A stretch of 64,000 nucleotides of DNA from Legionella_C sp048541585. Its GTDB lineage: Bacteria > Pseudomonadota > Gammaproteobacteria > Legionellales > Legionellaceae. A program made the position numbers and the translations under genes. Below the pieces are notes generated by a model. That model was not told where the DNA came from, did no database searches, and worked only from the letters and a program-made list of their open reading frames with translations. Within the stretch, counting starts at the first letter, position 1, and each line of letters begins with the position of its first letter. Shown here piece by piece: positions 54,676 to 63,652 of this stretch. Location of the stretch: the NCBI RefSeq assembly GCF_048541585.1, contig NZ_CP183303.1, positions 1,550,001 through 1,614,000 of the forward strand. Direction: 5' to 3'.

Positions 54676-56154
54676 CTATTGAGCTACAGAAGTTATATCC
54701 GTTAATGTATTTAAATTTGCATATTTTAAAAGTAATTTTTTAATCACTTTATTTAATAAGTAACAAATAATAGTTGCACCTAATAATACCATAAACATCT
54801 GCGTAAATGTCTGACTATAATGAAGCTTAAGCTCAGCTATAGATACTAAATCAGGATTAATAGAAGTAAAGTTAGCTAATTTACCTGCCAAGAAAGCTCC
54901 TATTCCCAATGAGACAAAGAAGATACCCATTAGCGTACTTACTCGTTCACGACTGGCAAGTGTAGTAATTGCTGCCAAACCAACAGGTGAAAGAAATAAT
55001 TCTGCCAACGAAATTAATAAATAAGTAGGTATAAAAAATAAAGGTGATAATAGCGTATTGGTGCTTTCAGAAAAATGACAAACTACGAGAATAAGTACAT
55101 AGGCTAACGTAGTAAAAAGCATAGCAAGTAAAAATTTATTCCCCGTTCTAATACCACTTTGTTCAAGCGTTAATTTCCGTTTGTTCTTACCTATAAAATA
55201 ACCAAAAAATAACATACCAAAACTTTCTATACTAACATAGTAAGGTGGAGGAAACTTAATACCTAGAAAGGTAGGTTGCACAACCCGCGCAATAAATAAA
55301 GTTAGTGATAAAAACATCTGAAAATAAAAGGCCCAAAACACCACAGATATAACACATAGTAAACCGATAACTAGAGTCCGATTAGCTTGCATTGGGGATT
55401 CATGTAAATAAGTTAAAATAAGGTAACTTAAAGCTAATAATACTACAAAACAAAATGCTAAATCTGCAAAATGAGAATAAGATAAAATGAAAAAGGAAAT
55501 AGACCAAAGACATGCGATTAATAGCGCAGCCTTAATTATTTTGCTAGGAGAGTATTGATAAGGTTGGTAGTCGGCAATACGATAAAACTTAACCCCGTTA
55601 ATAAACACTAAGCTGGCAATAATCATGCCCATCGCTGCACTAACAAAAGCAACTGGCCACCCAAAATGTAAATTTAAATAATTAGGTAATGTGGTGCCTA
55701 AAATAATTCCTGAAGTAATGCCCATATAAAAAATGGTAAACCCTCGTTCTTTTTGCGGAGAATCAGCATCATAGATATTTCCTAATAAGGAAGAAATGTT
55801 AGGCTTCAATAAACCTGTGCCTACTGCTATACCAGCTAGCGCGATAAGAAGACCTTGAGTAGATGTTACAAAGGCTAAAATAAGATAGCTAATAAACAAG
55901 AAAAAAGCACCAGTTAATATAGTTCTCTTTTGGCCCAGTAATTGATCCGCAATCCACCCACCAACAATAGGTGATAAATAAGTAATAGCCGTAAAGGAGC
56001 CTACTAATGCATAAACATGCTCATCAGGCCATTTAAAGTGTAGCGCCATATATAAAGCTAATAAAGATTGAACGACATAAAAACCATATCGTTCCCACAT
56101 CTCTGTAGCAAAAAATACCCGTAAAGTAGGAGGGTGTTTGATTGTATTTTGCAC
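54676..56154 (-). CDS. POT/PTR2-family proton-dependent peptide transporter
   Basis: The 492-aa protein has 12 or more membrane helices and the POT motifs: EMWERYGFYVVQ in helix 1, GGWIADQLLGQKRTILTG after helix 2, and GTGLLKPNISSLLGNIYD. The family imports di- and tripeptides with protons. It lies next to histidine-degradation genes, consistent with amino-acid and peptide feeding, but is divergent from them and separately transcribed. Confidence 0.92.
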   Translation of the reverse strand: MQNTIKHPPTLRVFFATEMWERYGFYVVQSLLALYMALHFKWPDEHVYALVGSFTAITYLSPIVGGWIADQLLGQKRTILTGAFFLFISYLILAFVTSTQGLLIALAGIAVGTGLLKPNISSLLGNIYDADSPQKERGFTIFYMGITSGIILGTTLPNYLNLHFGWPVAFVSAAMGMIIASLVFINGVKFYRIADYQPYQYSPSKIIKAALLIACLWSISFFILSYSHFADLAFCFVVLLALSYLILTYLHESPMQANRTLVIGLLCVISVVFWAFYFQMFLSLTLFIARVVQPTFLGIKFPPPYYVSIESFGMLFFGYFIGKNKRKLTLEQSGIRTGNKFLLAMLFTTLAYVLILVVCHFSESTNTLLSPLFFIPTYLLISLAELFLSPVGLAAITTLASRERVSTLMGIFFVSLGIGAFLAGKLANFTSINPDLVSIAELKLHYSQTFTQMFMVLLGATIICYLLNKVIKKLLLKYANLNTLTDITSVAQ

Positions 56155-56452
56155 TTTAATTTCTATATTAGAACTATTACTTATATTTTATCATAAATAG
56201 ATGTTTAATTTATATTCCGGGTGTATAAAAAAATGTTTTAAATTTAGTTGATTCTTTGAATGTGGGCATTTTGCATAACTAATATTTATATATTGATGCA
56301 CCTAGACATGTGCGTATGTACAAACGCTCTATATTAAGTTTCTTATTGCATTAAATAATTAATCTCCTATAGTAGCAATTTCTATTACCTTAATTTCTTA
56401 AAATAAATGATCGATAATTTTTGACTTAATTAATAAAGGATAAATATCTATT

Positions 56453-58102
56453 ATGGAAAATAGGCCAATAAAAGCTAAAACAGGTGCAGAGTTAGAAGCT
56501 AAAAGCTGGTTAACAGAAGCAGCACTACGAATGCTTTGCAATAACCTTGACCCACAAGTTGCAGAGGCGCCAGAATCATTAATTGTTTACGGAGGCCTTG
56601 GGCGAGCAGCGCGTAATTGGACTGCATTTGCTAAAATAATCGATGTACTTAAAAAATTAGAAAATAATCAAACGCTGCTTATTCAATCAGGAAAGCCAGT
56701 TGGTGTATTTACTACACATGAAGATGCGCCGCGTGTATTAATTGCAAATTCTAACATTGTACCTCATTGGGCAACTTGGGAGCATTTTAATGCGCTAGAT
56801 AAGAAAGGTTTAATGATGTATGGTCAGATGACTGCGGGAAGTTGGATATACATCGGTTCGCAAGGAATTATTCAAGGAACCTATGAAACTTTCAGCGCTG
56901 CTGCTAGAAAGCATTATGATGGTAACTTACAAGGTCGGTGGATATTAACAGCGGGTCTTGGCGGGATGGGCGGTGCCCAACCATTAGCCGCAGTGATGGC
57001 TGGCGCTAGCATGCTTGCTGTTGAGTGCGATTTAAATCGAATTAAAAAACGCTTAAAAACTCGTTACCTTGATCATTTCACTGATAATCTAGATGAAGCA
57101 TTACAATTAATTCATAGCTCTTGCCAGGAAAAAAACCCAATCTCGGTTGGTTTATTAGGAAATGCAGCTGAAATTTACCCTGAATTATTGCGCCGCGGTG
57201 AAAAGCCTTCACTGGTAACAGATCAAACTAGCGCCCATGATCCTTTAAATGGTTACCTACCTAAAGGATGGACGTTGGAACATGCTGAGTTTATGCGTAA
57301 GACCTCGCCTGATGAAGTTGTGCAAGCTGCTAAACAGTCAATGGCTGAACAGGTAAAAGCAATGCTAGATTTCCAAGCGCAAGGTATTCCTGTATTCGAT
57401 TATGGTAATAACATTCGCCAAATGGCTTATGAAAAGAATTTAACGAATGCTTTTGATATTCCAGGTTTTGTACCAGCTTATATAAGACCTCTATTTTGTG
57501 AAGGGATTGGCCCTTTCCGCTGGGTGGCTTTATCGGGCGATCCAGAAGATATTTATGCAACTGATGAGAAAGTTAAACAATTACTTCCTGAGGATAAGCA
57601 TTTACATCGTTGGTTAAAAATGGCACGCGAAAAAATTGCTTTTCAAGGTTTACCAGCCAGAATTTGTTGGGTTGGTTTAAAAGATAGAGTACGTTTAGGT
57701 TTAGCATTTAACGAGATGGTAAAAAATAAAGAGCTGAAGGCACCTATTGTAATCGGCCGTGATCATCTGGATTCAGGCTCGGTTGCAAGCCCAAATCGCG
57801 AAACAGAAGCTATGTTAGATGGCAGTGATACCGTTTCTGATTGGCCATTTTTAAATGCGTTATTAAACTGTGCCAGTGGGGCAACTTGGGTTAGTATCCA
57901 TCATGGCGGTGGTGTAGGTATGGGATTTTCGCAACATGCAGGTGTTGTTATTGTTGCAGATGGTACAGAAGCTGCTCATAGACGCTTGCAACGGGTATTA
58001 CATAACGATCCTGCTACAGGTGTAATGCGTCACGCTGATGCTGGTTATGAATTAGCCAAGCAATGTGCAGAAGAAAATAAATTGTGGTTACCAATGCTTT
58101 AA
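56453..58102 (+). CDS. hutU: Urocanate hydratase
   Basis: HutU converts urocanate to imidazolonepropionate with NAD+, the second step of histidine breakdown. The 549-aa protein has the family blocks YGGLGRAARNW, TAGLGGMGGAQP, DQTSAHDPLNGYLP and SIHHGGGVGMGFSQHAG. Length is normal. hutH follows after 12 bp with AAGGAG before it. The 298-bp upstream region is shared with the divergent POT transporter; no hut operator was recognised. hutI and hutG are not in the window. Confidence 0.97.
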   Translation: MENRPIKAKTGAELEAKSWLTEAALRMLCNNLDPQVAEAPESLIVYGGLGRAARNWTAFAKIIDVLKKLENNQTLLIQSGKPVGVFTTHEDAPRVLIANSNIVPHWATWEHFNALDKKGLMMYGQMTAGSWIYIGSQGIIQGTYETFSAAARKHYDGNLQGRWILTAGLGGMGGAQPLAAVMAGASMLAVECDLNRIKKRLKTRYLDHFTDNLDEALQLIHSSCQEKNPISVGLLGNAAEIYPELLRRGEKPSLVTDQTSAHDPLNGYLPKGWTLEHAEFMRKTSPDEVVQAAKQSMAEQVKAMLDFQAQGIPVFDYGNNIRQMAYEKNLTNAFDIPGFVPAYIRPLFCEGIGPFRWVALSGDPEDIYATDEKVKQLLPEDKHLHRWLKMAREKIAFQGLPARICWVGLKDRVRLGLAFNEMVKNKELKAPIVIGRDHLDSGSVASPNRETEAMLDGSDTVSDWPFLNALLNCASGATWVSIHHGGGVGMGFSQHAGVVIVADGTEAAHRRLQRVLHNDPATGVMRHADAGYELAKQCAEENKLWLPML

Positions 58103-58114
58103 AGGAGTGCTAGG

Positions 58115-59635
58115 ATGGCTGAATGTTTTGAGCTTAACCCAGGTCAATTGAATTTAAGTGATGTGCAATTTCTACTAAATTCTAAAGCGAAAATTTCACT
58201 TAATCCTGCGTGTTTAGCTCAGATTGAAAAATCAAATCAAATTGTAAATGCTATTGTCGCTAATGACAAAACAGTATATGGAATAAATACAGGTTTTGGT
58301 TCTTTAGCTTATCAAAGAATTTCGGCAGAAAAATTAAGTCAATTACAACGTAATATTGTTTTATCACATGCTTGTGGTTGTGGCGAATTATTAACTGATG
58401 AAATTGTTGGCTTAATTTTGTTGTTAAAAATAAATGCGTTAGCCTGTGGCTATTCCGGCGTACGGAAAGAATTAATTGAATCACTTTTAACGTTATATAA
58501 CCAGCAAATTTACCCTTGTATTCCTGCTGTTGGTTCAGTTGGTGCTTCAGGTGATTTAGCTCCATTAGCTCATTTAGCGTTACCTTTACTTGGTGAGGGG
58601 CAAGTACGTATCGAAAATCAATTGATATCAGTTAGTGATGTAACTGATCTCAGTCTACCTCGCCTCGAGCTGGGCCCTAAAGAAGGTCTAGCATTATTAA
58701 ATGGCTTACAGGTTTCAGCTGCGATATGCCTTAAGGCCTTATTTGACACTGATTTATTGTTTAAAACGGCTATAATCGCAGGTAGTCTTTCAGTTGATGC
58801 TGCCAGGGGTAGCGATATTCCGTTTGATGATCGTATTCATCTTATTCGGGGTCATAAAACGCAGCGGCAAGTTGCTAGCTTATATCGTCTACTTTTATCA
58901 GGTAGTCAGATTAGAGAATCACATCGTCTATGTAATCGAGTACAAGATCCGTATTCGCTGCGCTGTCAGCCACAGATAATGGGTGCAATTTTGCAGCAAA
59001 TAAAGTTTGTTGCAGAGACACTACAGGTAGAAATAAATTCAGTAACAGATAATCCTTTAGTATTTGCAGCTGAAGGTGAAATTTTATCAGGTGGGAATTT
59101 TCATGGAGAAATGATTGCTATGGCTGCCGATAATCTTGCCTTAGCTATTGCAGAAATTGGTGCGAATGCTGAAAGACGTATCGCTTTATTAATTGATAAA
59201 AATTTTAGCGGCTTACCTGCCTTTTTAGTGACTGAAAGCGGGCTTAATTCAGGTTTTATGATAGCCCATGTCACTGCAGCGGCTTGTGCTAGTGATAATA
59301 AAGCTCTTGCCCATCCACACTCAGTTGATAGTTTACCAACTTCTGCTAATCAAGAAGATCATGTTTCAATGGCAACTAATGCCGCAAGACGTTTAAGTAA
59401 TATGATAAACAATACAGCAACTATTTTGGCTATTGAATTATTAGCTGCCTGCCAAGGGTTAGAATTTCATAAACCATTAAAGACTTCACCTTTATTAGAA
59501 AAGGTTTATGATAAAGTACGAAGTTATGTTTTGCCACTTGAGCAAGATCGATATTTCGCACCTGATATTGCAATAATTAAAGAAAAAATTATACAAGGCG
59601 AATTTAAACATTATGTTGCGCAAGATTTTTTCTAG
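58115..59635 (+). CDS. hutH: Histidine ammonia-lyase
   Basis: HutH deaminates histidine to urocanate. The 506-aa protein has the Ala144-Ser145-Gly146 tripeptide (GSVGASGDLAPLAH) that cyclises to the MIO electrophile, the YGINTGFG motif and the C-terminal NQEDHVSMA. It is translated just after hutU, and a GTG-started aldehyde dehydrogenase follows after 21 bp. Confidence 0.98.
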   Translation: MAECFELNPGQLNLSDVQFLLNSKAKISLNPACLAQIEKSNQIVNAIVANDKTVYGINTGFGSLAYQRISAEKLSQLQRNIVLSHACGCGELLTDEIVGLILLLKINALACGYSGVRKELIESLLTLYNQQIYPCIPAVGSVGASGDLAPLAHLALPLLGEGQVRIENQLISVSDVTDLSLPRLELGPKEGLALLNGLQVSAAICLKALFDTDLLFKTAIIAGSLSVDAARGSDIPFDDRIHLIRGHKTQRQVASLYRLLLSGSQIRESHRLCNRVQDPYSLRCQPQIMGAILQQIKFVAETLQVEINSVTDNPLVFAAEGEILSGGNFHGEMIAMAADNLALAIAEIGANAERRIALLIDKNFSGLPAFLVTESGLNSGFMIAHVTAAACASDNKALAHPHSVDSLPTSANQEDHVSMATNAARRLSNMINNTATILAIELLAACQGLEFHKPLKTSPLLEKVYDKVRSYVLPLEQDRYFAPDIAIIKEKIIQGEFKHYVAQDFF

Positions 59636-59656
59636 TTATTAATTATAAGGATAATC

Positions 59657-61075
59657 GTGAGCCATCAAGATGAGTTGCAGACTGCTTTTAAGCTACATGA
59701 ACATTTATTTACTAGCCATCCTTATTTGCCACTAGCTAGGAGATTAAAAAATTTACAACAACTTAAGAAGTTGATGCAAATTAATGCGTTGAGTTTATCT
59801 GCAGCAGTTAATAAAGACTATGGCTATCGTGCTCAGGAAGAAACATTACTTTTAGAAATCTATCCTACTATCAATGCAATTAATTATTGTATTAAGCACT
59901 TAAAAAAATGGATAAGACCTAGAAAAAGAAAAATAGATTGGTATTTCGGTACGGGTAAAGGATTTATCCTAGCTCAACCTCTAGGTACTATAGGAATAGT
60001 ATCACCGTGGAATTACCCTATTTATTTATCTTTAGTGCCACTAGCTTATGCCTTGGCTGCAGGTAATCAGGTTATGATTAAAATATCTGAATTAACGCCT
60101 GTAACTGGTCAAAAACTTAAAGATTTAATTGAGCAATCTGATGATTTAAAAGAGGCTGTTAGTATTCATAATGGTGATGCTGCCTTCGCAGAGCAGTTTA
60201 CAAGTCTGCCTTTTGCGCATCTCTTATTTACCGGTTCCACAAAAATAGGCCAAAAAGTAATGGCTGCTGCAAGTAAAAATTTAACGCCATTGACTTTAGA
60301 ACTAGGTGGTAAATCGCCCACCATTATTTCTTCTACAGCTTCTATGCATTTTCTAGATCGAATTTTAATGGGTAAATTATTTAATGCTGGCCAGACTTGT
60401 CTTGCGCCTGATTATTTATTAATTGATGAGAAATGGGAAGATCATATCGGAAGCCTAGTTGCAAAATTTATGCAAAAGCGCTACTCAGAAATGAGCAATA
60501 AGCATTATTCTAATATTATCTCTACTAACCATAAACAAAGGCTTAGCAATCTTTTGGATGATGCACGTTTAAAGGGAGCCAGAATTGTTCAATTTGGTAA
60601 CTTTGATGAAGAGCAAAAAATGCCATTTTACTTAGTTTTTAACGTTAATCCAACAATGCAGATTATGCAGGAAGAAATATTTGGTCCTATATTACCCATC
60701 ATGATTTACAATACTTTCTCTCAAGTAATAGATTATATTTCCTCTCTAACTGACCCTTTAGCTATTTATTATTTTGGTAATAATAATGAAGAGATTAGAA
60801 AACTACAATGCGAAACCCTATCGGGTGCTTTAGCGATTAATGACACCGTGATGCAAGTTGCTATGGATGATTTACCTTTTGGCGGAGTTGGTCAAAGTGG
60901 GATCGGGCGTTATCATAGTCAAGAAGGTTTTGATACTTTTTCTAATCTAAAATCTGTTTTTAAACAAGGTAGACTGTCATCAATTACATTTCTTTACCCA
61001 CCTTATGGAAAATTATTGTATTATTTCCTGCGATATTGGGCAGGTATTCGTATTCGCAATGATGATTTACATTAA
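59657..61075 (+). CDS. Aldehyde dehydrogenase, class 3 / coniferyl-aldehyde type
   Basis: The 472-aa protein has catalytic Glu215 (LELGGKS) and Cys248 (NAGQTCLAP) and the class 3-like length and C-terminus, ending in hydrophobic TFLYPPYGKLLYYFLRYW, a possible membrane-associating tail. The start is GTG with ATAAGG upstream. Its 21-bp distance from hutH suggests co-transcription, yet no aldehyde arises in standard histidine degradation. A fatty-aldehyde detoxifying role is plausible but unproven. Confidence 0.9.
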   Translation: MSHQDELQTAFKLHEHLFTSHPYLPLARRLKNLQQLKKLMQINALSLSAAVNKDYGYRAQEETLLLEIYPTINAINYCIKHLKKWIRPRKRKIDWYFGTGKGFILAQPLGTIGIVSPWNYPIYLSLVPLAYALAAGNQVMIKISELTPVTGQKLKDLIEQSDDLKEAVSIHNGDAAFAEQFTSLPFAHLLFTGSTKIGQKVMAAASKNLTPLTLELGGKSPTIISSTASMHFLDRILMGKLFNAGQTCLAPDYLLIDEKWEDHIGSLVAKFMQKRYSEMSNKHYSNIISTNHKQRLSNLLDDARLKGARIVQFGNFDEEQKMPFYLVFNVNPTMQIMQEEIFGPILPIMIYNTFSQVIDYISSLTDPLAIYYFGNNNEEIRKLQCETLSGALAINDTVMQVAMDDLPFGGVGQSGIGRYHSQEGFDTFSNLKSVFKQGRLSSITFLYPPYGKLLYYFLRYWAGIRIRNDDLH

Positions 61076-61205
61076 ATTAAGAGTAGTAAGGCTGCTAGCA
61101 CTAATATAAATAAGTTGTAAGCTTAAACTAAATAAGTAAAAATTTAATACTTTTTTCCCTTAGTTTAACAGTAGATTCCACTAATAAAGTAAAAATACTT
61201 CAAAC

Positions 61206-61230
61206 TGGATCCTGCGAACAAGTCGCAGGA
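61206..61230. repeat. Hairpin-repeat copy, plus orientation
   Basis: CTGGA precedes the perfect stem TCCTGCGA / TCGCAGGA (61210-61217 with 61223-61230), loop ACAAG. Relative to the 12-kb copies the third base pair of the stem is changed on both sides. The minisatellite begins inside its right arm. Confidence 0.8.
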
Positions 61231-61449
61231 CGTAGAGTAAAGAGTGAAGTACAGGACGTAAGGTGAAGGTGAAGTGCAGGACATAGGGTAAAGGTGAATT
61301 ACAGGATGTAGGGTAAAGGTGAATTACAGGATGTAGGGTAAAGAGTGAAGCGCAGGACGTAGGGTAAAGGTGAAGTATAGGATGTAGAGTGAAGGGTGAA
61401 ATATAGGGCATAGGATAAAAGTGAAGTACGAAATGTAGAATAAAGCATC
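61226..61449. repeat. 25-26-bp minisatellite, about eight copies
   Basis: The consensus CAGGA(C/T)GTAGGGTAAAGGTGAA repeats head to tail with 25- or 26-bp spacing, beginning in the right arm and tail of the preceding hairpin (CGCAGGACGTAG). Copies degrade towards the right. The mixed 25/26-bp period breaks frames, and the 76-codon minus-strand frame across it is not a gene. Confidence 0.85.
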
Positions 61450-61497
61450 AGGCATGGACTAAACGGTGAGGCACAAGATATAGCGGCAACTAAGGCC

Positions 61498-61527
61498 TAC
61501 GTTCTGCGGTTTAGCCGCAGAATCCAG
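61498..61527. repeat. Hairpin-repeat copy, minus orientation
   Basis: CTACG precedes TTCTGCGG / CCGCAGAA (61502-61509 with 61515-61522), loop TTTAG, then TCCAG. It is inverted relative to the copy at 61206-61230, so the two frame the minisatellite. Confidence 0.8.
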
Positions 61528-61576
61528 CGGTATAGTGGCAAATTATGTAGTACTAAAAAGGTGTACGTTAATTATT

Positions 61577-62011
61577 ATGATAGTTGAAATTTTTACAGAC
61601 GGTGCTTGTAAGGGTAATCCGGGGCCAGGTGGCTGGGGTGCTTTACTTAGGTATAATGGGCAAGAAAAAAAAATTTATGGTGGTGAGTTATTAACTACTA
61701 ATAATCGTATGGAATTAACAGCTGCTATAAAAGCTTTACAAGCTTTAAAACGGCCTTGTATGGTAGAATTGTACACTGACTCGCAATATTTACGCCAAGG
61801 AATGACAAGCTGGTTGGCTGGTTGGAAGAAAAATGGATGGCGGAATGCTAAAAAAGAAGCTATAAAAAACGCTGACCTTTGGCAGCAATTAGATGAATTG
61901 GCAGGGCGGCATCAAATTAACTGGCATTGGGTGAAAGGGCATAATGGTCATTATGAAAATGAATTAGCTGATGCCTTAGCTAATCAGGGCATTTTGGAAG
62001 CTACAAAATAG
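61577..62011 (+). CDS. rnhA: Ribonuclease HI
   Basis: RnhA cuts RNA in RNA-DNA hybrids. The ATG at 61577 (MIVEIFTDGACKGNPGPGGW) is the usual start; the open frame runs back to 61535 with atypical residues. The acidic residues are Asp8 (FTDGACKGN), the Glu in NNRMELTAA, the Asp in YTDSQY and the late Asp in ENELADALA; the basic-protrusion segment WLAGWKKNGW is also present. 144 aa. dnaQ follows after 62 bp, a common pairing. Confidence 0.96.
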   Translation: MIVEIFTDGACKGNPGPGGWGALLRYNGQEKKIYGGELLTTNNRMELTAAIKALQALKRPCMVELYTDSQYLRQGMTSWLAGWKKNGWRNAKKEAIKNADLWQQLDELAGRHQINWHWVKGHNGHYENELADALANQGILEATK

Positions 62012-62073
62012 TAAATCTACGCCATAATTAAAGCTGTTATTAAAGAGAATGTAAGTTTTTACGTGAGATAATT

Positions 62074-62799
62074 ATGCGGCAAATAGTTTTAGATACCGAA
62101 ACAACAGGCATTGATCCACAAAGTGGTCATCGCATTATCGAAATAGGATGTGTAGAGTTAATTGATAGAAAATTAACTGGCAATAATTATCATGTTTATT
62201 TAAATCCAGAACGCGAAGTAGATGAAGGCGCTTTTAGAGTTCATGGTATTAGTACAGAGTTTTTAGCTGATAAGCCAAAATTTTGCGAAATTGCGGAGGA
62301 GTTATTAATATTTATTAAAGATGCTGAGCTAATTATTCATAATGCAGCGTTTGATATTGGTTTCTTAAATGCTGAATTAACGTTGTTGAATTGGCCTCAC
62401 CAATTAAATAATTATTGTAAAGTATTAGATACACTTTTATTAGCACGGGAGAAACACCCCGGGCAACGAAATAGTTTAGATGCACTTTGTAAGCGTTATG
62501 AAATAGATAATTCCAATCGACAGTTACATGGCGCTTTATTAGATGCAGAGATACTAGCTTTAGTTTACTTAGCAATGACAGGTGGGCAAACCAGTTTATT
62601 TGAAGATAATCTTAAGCAGGCAAAATCAACCATTATTGATGTTGCTGTTAATCAAGTAGCTTTACAAAGTTCTTCACCAATTATTTATGCTACGTCAGAA
62701 GAGGTAACTAGTCATCAAGAATTTGTTGATTTTTTGATTAAAAAATCAGGATTTAATCATTGGGAAGAGGCAAAAAAACCAACAGATAAAGAGACTTGA
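62074..62799 (+). CDS. dnaQ: DNA polymerase III subunit epsilon (DnaQ)
   Basis: DnaQ is the 3'-5' proofreading exonuclease of the replicase. The 241-aa protein has the DEDDh residues: Exo I VLDTETTG, Exo II HNAAFDIGFLNAEL and Exo III HGALLDAEILALVY. A flexible linker and a C-terminal tail for polymerase binding follow. It lies directly after rnhA on the same strand. Confidence 0.97.
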   Translation: MRQIVLDTETTGIDPQSGHRIIEIGCVELIDRKLTGNNYHVYLNPEREVDEGAFRVHGISTEFLADKPKFCEIAEELLIFIKDAELIIHNAAFDIGFLNAELTLLNWPHQLNNYCKVLDTLLLAREKHPGQRNSLDALCKRYEIDNSNRQLHGALLDAEILALVYLAMTGGQTSLFEDNLKQAKSTIIDVAVNQVALQSSSPIIYATSEEVTSHQEFVDFLIKKSGFNHWEEAKKPTDKET

Positions 62800-63033
62800 A
62801 GTCAATTTTTATTGTAAGGTTTTTACTGTGTTTAATAACCGTTATACAGCTCTAAATTATTATCTCCTATACCTTCCTACCTCTTAATAAATTGCTTAGG
62901 GCTGATAATTGCTATTTTATTCAAAAGCTTAAATTTATATTCATTTAAAAAAATAAATATTGAATAATATTTATACAAATAAGTTAAATTTTGTCCTATA
63001 GTTAAAGTATCCTCACCACAGATAGGATTCATT

Positions 63034-63495
63034 ATGGGAGCTAAGCTAGTTAAAAACCTTGCCGTACCTTTCATATTTGTTTCTTTTTCTTTAGTTTCAA
63101 CCTCACAATTTGCTAATACCTTTGTTTTCAACCCAAATAAGTTAACTTGGACGGCTATTGACCAAAATGGCCATGTTGTAAGGAGTGGTAAAGCGTCGGG
63201 TGGCAGAAAATATTGTCCTGACATAAGAAGAGGTTGTAAGACACCTAGTGGCACTTATACTGTAATTAGTAAGCAAGGCCCTGGATGTCGTTCTACCCGC
63301 TATCCAGTTGGCCGAGGTGGATCACCAATGCCTTATTGCATGTTCTTTTCTAAATATTATGCTATTCATGGTTCTTATGAAGTTCCTAATTATAATGCAA
63401 GCCATGGCTGTATTCGGGTAGTACCTAGTGATGCTAAGTGGTTAAGTGGCAATTTCATTAATGTAGGAACAAAGGTCGTAATAAGGCCTTATTAA
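63034..63495 (+). CDS. Exported L,D-transpeptidase (YkuD; EnhA-like)
   Basis: The N-terminus is a signal peptide ending near QFA (residue 27). The mature domain is a compact YkuD catalytic domain with IHG (111-113) and SHGCIR with nucleophile Cys126. The family forms 3-3 peptidoglycan cross-links or attaches proteins to the wall. There is no LysM domain. Two additional Cys pairs (61/68 and 85/102) may form disulfides. Short stand-alone proteins of this type in Legionella are called EnhA, linked to enhanced host entry. Confidence 0.88.
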   Translation: MGAKLVKNLAVPFIFVSFSLVSTSQFANTFVFNPNKLTWTAIDQNGHVVRSGKASGGRKYCPDIRRGCKTPSGTYTVISKQGPGCRSTRYPVGRGGSPMPYCMFFSKYYAIHGSYEVPNYNASHGCIRVVPSDAKWLSGNFINVGTKVVIRPY

Positions 63496-63589
63496 GGAAG
63501 CAAGTTACATTAATAATTGAAAATGTGATTTTCGATTGTAAACCTTAGTGTAGGCTAGGCCTGGGATTAACAATAGGTAACTACGTGGA

Positions 63590-63607
63590 GTTGGGCTAAG
63601 GCCCAAC
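63590..63607. terminator. Short GC hairpin between convergent genes
   Basis: GTTGGGC (63590-63596) pairs with GCCCAAC (63601-63607), loop of four. It lies between the L,D-transpeptidase and erpA stops. No T-run follows on either strand, so terminator function is only possible. Confidence 0.4.
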
Positions 63608-63652
63608 CTCATAGAAATTCATTTAAGTTGGCGTTATTTAAGTGTGAGGTAT

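Noticed and set aside
56421..56452. TTGACT as a -35 box for hutU
   Set aside because: A matching -10 would fall on the ribosome site and start codon, leaving no leader.
61181..61411. 76-codon minus-strand frame of low complexity
   Set aside because: It is a translation of the 25-26-bp minisatellite.
62877..63254. 125-codon minus-strand frame
   Set aside because: It is antisense to the L,D-transpeptidase and the AT-rich gap before it, with no family features.
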